Origin: Kitasatospora xanthocidica | Lineage (GTDB): Bacteria > Actinomycetota > Actinomycetes > Streptomycetales > Streptomycetaceae | Direction: 5' to 3' | DNA: 64,000 nt | Assembly: GCF_014656195.1 (NCBI RefSeq) | Contig: NZ_BNBY01000003.1 | Span: 62,001 to 126,000, forward strand | In this document: positions 61,158-64,000 of the stretch, piece by piece | Layout of the letters: each line of letters starts with the position of its first letter | Numbering within the stretch: the first letter of the stretch is position 1 | Program-made: the position numbers and the translations under genes | The notes under the pieces: generated by a model | Seen by the model: the letters and a program-made list of their open reading frames with translations, nothing else | The model's database searches: none | Told to the model about the DNA's origin: nothing

Positions 61158-62416
61158 AGCCGCTCGCGGACCCCCGGTTCCGCCGCCTGCTCATCGGCCA
61201 GGCGCTCTCCGGCTTCGGCAGCAGCGCCCTCTACCTGACGCTGGGCATCTGGGCCAAGGACCTCACCGGCAGCAACGCCGCCGCCGGCGGGGTCGAGGCC
61301 GCCCTCGGCGCGCCCATGGTGCTGTCGCCGCTCTTCGGCCACCTGGCCGACCGGGTGCGGCGGCGGCCGCTGCTCATGGCCACCAACGCCCTGATGGCGC
61401 TGGCCGTGCTGTCGCTGCTCGCGGTGCACGGTGGCGAACAGCTGTGGATCATCTACCTGGTGGCGGTCTGCTACGGCGTGGCCTTCGGCGTGCTCGGCGC
61501 CGCGTCGGCCGGAATCCGCCGGGACCTCCTCCCCGACGACCAGCTGACCGGCGCCAACGCCCTGCTCCAGACGGTCAGTCAGGGGCTGCGCATCGTCGCC
61601 CCGCTGGTCGGCGTGGCGATCTACGCGGCCGCCGGCGCCGGGACGCTCGCCGTGCTCAACTCCCTGACCTTCCTGGCCGCGATCCTGGCGCTGGCCGGCC
61701 TGCGGGTCGAGGAGTCGGTGGGAGCGGAGGCGTCCGGGGAGCCGTTCCGCCGCAGCGTCCTCGCGGGCATCCGGCACATCGCCGCCACCCCGGTGCTCGC
61801 CCAGATCGGCTACGCGGCGGCCTGCGCGTTCTGCGTCATCGGCCTGAGCCAGACCGTGATGTTCGCGGTGGTGGACGAGGGGCTGGGCCGGCCGCCGTCG
61901 GCGCTGGGCCCGCTCAACGCCGTGCAGGGCGTCGGCGCGGTGATCGGCGGCCTCACGGTCTCCGTGCTGATCCGGCGGGTCGGCATGGCGCGCACCGCCG
62001 GACTCGGGATCGGCGCGTTCACGGCGGCGGCGCTCGCCTACTGCGTGCCGAACCTGGCCTTCGTGGTCGCGGGCGAGGTCGCGGACGGGATCGCCATCAC
62101 CTGGATCATGGTGGTGCTGTCGTCCGCGGCGCAGCTGCACACCCCGTCCCGGCTCCAGGGCCGCGTCAACGCCATCTGCACGATGCTGGTGCTGGTCCCG
62201 CAGTCGCTGTCGCTCGCCGCCGGCACGGTCCTGATCGACCGCTTCGACTACCGGACGCTGCTGGTCGTGATGGCGGCGGTCACCGCGGTCTGCGCCGCGG
62301 TGCTGGTGCTGAGGCCGCGCGTCGCGCTCACCGAGCGGACCTTCGTGACCTCGGGGAGCGCCGCCGGGGAGACCGATGCGGAAGCCGCCAACTCCGGCCC
62401 GGTGTCCAAGCGTTGA
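61154..62416 (+). CDS. MFS transporter, enterobactin exporter-like
   Basis: A 420-residue membrane protein from GTG 61154 (GTGA overlap with the P450). About twelve hydrophobic segments; the loop GHLADRVRRRPLLM after helix 2 is the MFS A motif. The opening FRRLLIGQALSGFGSSALYL is typical of the EntS-like and macrolide-exporter MFS group. As the last gene of the operon it probably exports the peptide and gives self-resistance. The C-terminus is a short polar tail. Confidence 0.9.
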   Translation: MKPLADPRFRRLLIGQALSGFGSSALYLTLGIWAKDLTGSNAAAGGVEAALGAPMVLSPLFGHLADRVRRRPLLMATNALMALAVLSLLAVHGGEQLWIIYLVAVCYGVAFGVLGAASAGIRRDLLPDDQLTGANALLQTVSQGLRIVAPLVGVAIYAAAGAGTLAVLNSLTFLAAILALAGLRVEESVGAEASGEPFRRSVLAGIRHIAATPVLAQIGYAAACAFCVIGLSQTVMFAVVDEGLGRPPSALGPLNAVQGVGAVIGGLTVSVLIRRVGMARTAGLGIGAFTAAALAYCVPNLAFVVAGEVADGIAITWIMVVLSSAAQLHTPSRLQGRVNAICTMLVLVPQSLSLAAGTVLIDRFDYRTLLVVMAAVTAVCAAVLVLRPRVALTERTFVTSGSAAGETDAEAANSGPVSKR

Positions 62417-62886
62417 GTCCGGGCGACCGGCCCTGGAGCCCGCTGGGGCGCGGGCGGGACCGGACGCTCCGCTCAGGCCGCCAAAATTCTGACGGCTTGT
62501 CATGACTGAAACACCGTTCGACCGGGCATAACGCAATCAGTCCGCCGAGGGTCCCGGCTGAAGCTCCCCCACGAGCCCAACCGGGACCACGGCCGGCGAC
62601 CGGGCCTGGACGTGACTCCCCCCACGGAGTGGCGACCAGGCCCGCTTGGTGTCCAACCAACGACACGCAGCGTACTTGTCATATCGACGTAACGCTACTG
62701 TGTCGTCCCGGACACTCGATCCACCCGTGCGAACCGGCCGTTCCGCTCAGGCCCGTTCCGGCGGCACCACCCCCGCACCGCCGGACGCCGGTATCATCGG
62801 TCCGGCTTCAGCGGCGCCGCGAATCACGGTGCGGTGCACACTCTTTGACGGTCCGTCGGACGTCGGACCGCGATGGGGGGCTCGCG
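62417..62886. other. Intergenic region after the cluster
   Basis: 470 bases that are less GC-rich than the rest of the window, especially 62480-62540 and 62660-62705. I see no good terminator hairpin after the exporter and no supported gene. AT-rich patches around 62680-62700 could hold the promoter of the PAP2 gene, but I cannot assign -35/-10 boxes confidently. Confidence 0.45.
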
Positions 62887-63738
62887 TTGGAAGAACGCCC
62901 GGCCGGAACGGACCCGGACGCCGGGGTGCGGACGGACCACCCCGACCGGGGCCTGCCCGACCACCCGGCCGCCGAAGTCGTCCGGAAACCGCACCCCGCC
63001 GTCGCGTCCGCGGTGCTGCCGCCGTCGCTCCGCGGGTGGCTCGGGCCGGTCGCGGCCTTCGCCGCGCTGGTGGTCACCGTGCTCGGGATCCGGTACGCCG
63101 GTGCGGGCGGGCCCGGACCGGTGGACGCCCGGATCGGGGCGGCGCTGGACGGTGCGGGGCCGCCGTGGCGGCAACTCGCCCTGGCCCTGGACGCCCTGGG
63201 CGAACCGCCGGGGGCCGCGACGCTGGTGTTCTCCGCCGTGACGAGCTGTCTGCTGCTGCGGCGTCCGCGCGCGGCGGTGTTCCTGGTGGCCGCCGTCGCC
63301 GCGGCGGTGGGGGCGGCGACGCTGCTCAAGCACCTCGCCGGACGCACCATCCACGGCGACAACCTGTCCTACCCGAGCGGGCACACCGCCTTCGCGACCG
63401 CGGTCGCCCTGGTGGCGGCCCTGCTCGCGACGGGGCGCCGGGGCCGGAGCAGAGGCCGGGACGGGGGCCGGGACGGGAACGAGCCCGGCCCCGGCCCCGG
63501 CAGGGCGGCCGCCCTCCTGCTGCTGCTCGCCCCGGCGCTGGCCGCCGGGGCCGCGATGGGCTGGGCGGAGGTCGCCCTGGGCGCGCACTACCCGACCGAC
63601 GCCCTCGGCGGCGGGTGCACCGCGCTTGCGGTGGTCCCGGCCGCCGGGTGGCTGGTCGACCGGGCGGCCGACCGGGCGGCCGCCCGAGCGGCTCGCAAGC
63701 CGGCCACCGCCGGTCGGCCCGGACGGGGGCCGCACTGA
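62887..63738 (+). CDS. PAP2-superfamily phosphatase, membrane
   Basis: About 283 residues from TTG 62887 after a G-rich stretch; the start is uncertain. Several hydrophobic helices. The phosphatase motifs are partly conserved: KHLAGRT for KxxxxxxRP, YPSGHTAFATA (PSGH intact) and EVALGAHYPTDALGG for SRxxxxxHxxxD, where the Ser-Arg pair is replaced. Members dephosphorylate lipid or polyprenyl phosphates. A Gly/Arg/Asp low-complexity insert lies at about residues 195-215. It is convergent, with a 7-base gap, with the aminotransferase gene. Confidence 0.75.
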   Translation: MEERPAGTDPDAGVRTDHPDRGLPDHPAAEVVRKPHPAVASAVLPPSLRGWLGPVAAFAALVVTVLGIRYAGAGGPGPVDARIGAALDGAGPPWRQLALALDALGEPPGAATLVFSAVTSCLLLRRPRAAVFLVAAVAAAVGAATLLKHLAGRTIHGDNLSYPSGHTAFATAVALVAALLATGRRGRSRGRDGGRDGNEPGPGPGRAAALLLLLAPALAAGAAMGWAEVALGAHYPTDALGGGCTALAVVPAAGWLVDRAADRAAARAARKPATAGRPGRGPH

Positions 63739-63745
63739 CCTCGCG

Positions 63746-64000
63746 TCAGGCCAGTCGGCGGAACACCGGCTTCACCGGCCGCCCGCCCACCCAGGGGGTC
63801 GGGTCGCCGGCCTCCAGCGCCTTCCGGTAGACGGCGCAGGCCCCGGCCACCACCTCGACGGTGTGCTCGATGTCGGCGTCGTCGAGCGCGCTGCTCACCA
63901 CGAACGACGGGGCCAGCACCCCGCCCAGGAGGAGTTGGCGCAGGAACAGGGTGCGGTACGGCTGCGACGGCTGCCCCTGCTCGTCGAGGGTGGCGAAGAC
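63746..64000 (-). CDS. Class III aminotransferase (glutamate-1-semialdehyde aminomutase-like), C-terminal part
   Basis: The last 84 residues of a gene that continues beyond the right edge. YRTLFLRQLLLGGVLAPSFV and SSALDDADIEHTVEVV are the usual C-terminal elements of glutamate-1-semialdehyde aminotransferase-like PLP enzymes (the LxxGV and SxxHTxxDI regions). The catalytic Lys lies outside the window. Whether it belongs to the peptide cluster cannot be judged from here. Confidence 0.75.
   Translation of the reverse strand, partial: VFATLDEQGQPSQPYRTLFLRQLLLGGVLAPSFVVSSALDDADIEHTVEVVAGACAVYRKALEAGDPTPWVGGRPVKPVFRRLA

Overview
The window is 64 kb of very GC-rich DNA with third-position GC bias, GTG/TTG starts and many start/stop overlaps. 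It holds an SCO2400-family protein, a GPP34 protein, MbtH and modular NRPS genes. This points to an actinomycete, most likely Streptomycetaceae (Streptomyces or Kitasatospora). Family calls and domain boundaries were read by eye from translated sequence; no database search was run.

Positions 1 to about 20.5 kb are ordinary chromosomal genes. They include a secreted nuclease end, an SDR oxidoreductase, a TTA-containing membrane protein, a ricin-type lectin, an FMN glutamate-synthase-like protein, a secreted lamin-tail-domain protein, an EEP phosphatase/nuclease and a peptidoglycan-binding protein. These are followed by GPP34, SCO2400-family and DUF2254 proteins, a secreted M19-like dipeptidase with an F5/8C domain, a TsaD-like gene behind a striking palindrome, a GNAT protein, an ArsR-type regulator and several secreted proteins. 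Three near-perfect hairpins separate genes as terminators. A short remnant of a SulP anion transporter lies at 18.8 kb.

Positions about 20.5 to 62.4 kb are a nonribosomal peptide cluster. Its left edge is regulatory: a TrmB/LuxR-type regulator, a divergent 64-residue secreted two-cysteine peptide, a 70-residue LuxR-only protein and an atypical NarL-type regulator coupled to a type II thioesterase. A tightly overlapping leftward operon runs from 40548 to 23726. It encodes asparagine synthase, an Asp/Glu racemase, an A-T protein, a degenerate-C/A protein, an A-T protein with an unusual N-terminal extension, a TauD/SyrP-like oxygenase, a C-T protein, an argininosuccinate-lyase-like protein, a PduX-like GHMP kinase and a cysteine-synthase/ATP-grasp fusion. 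The last three families fit a route from L-threonine through O-phosphothreonine and an aspartate adduct to 2,3-diaminobutyrate.

The rightward operon (40804-62416) encodes a carbamoyltransferase, an NRPS with no A domain (partial C-T-C-T), a C-A-T-C-A-T protein (first A reads as Thr), MbtH, a C-A-T-C-A-T-TE protein (second A reads as Phe), a CatB-type acetyltransferase, a P450 and an MFS exporter. In total I see seven A domains, nine T domains, six intact and two degenerate C domains, one TE and no E domain. The parts are split so that free-standing A domains from the left operon probably load T domains on other proteins. The predicted product is a Thr- and Phe-containing peptide, probably with a diaminobutyrate-type residue, a hydroxylated residue and O-carbamoyl and/or O-acetyl groups. 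I do not recognise it as a known compound.

Positions 62.4 to 64 kb hold a PAP2 phosphatase and the C-terminal end of a class III aminotransferase on the opposite strand. I saw no tRNA, rRNA, CRISPR array or insertion sequence.
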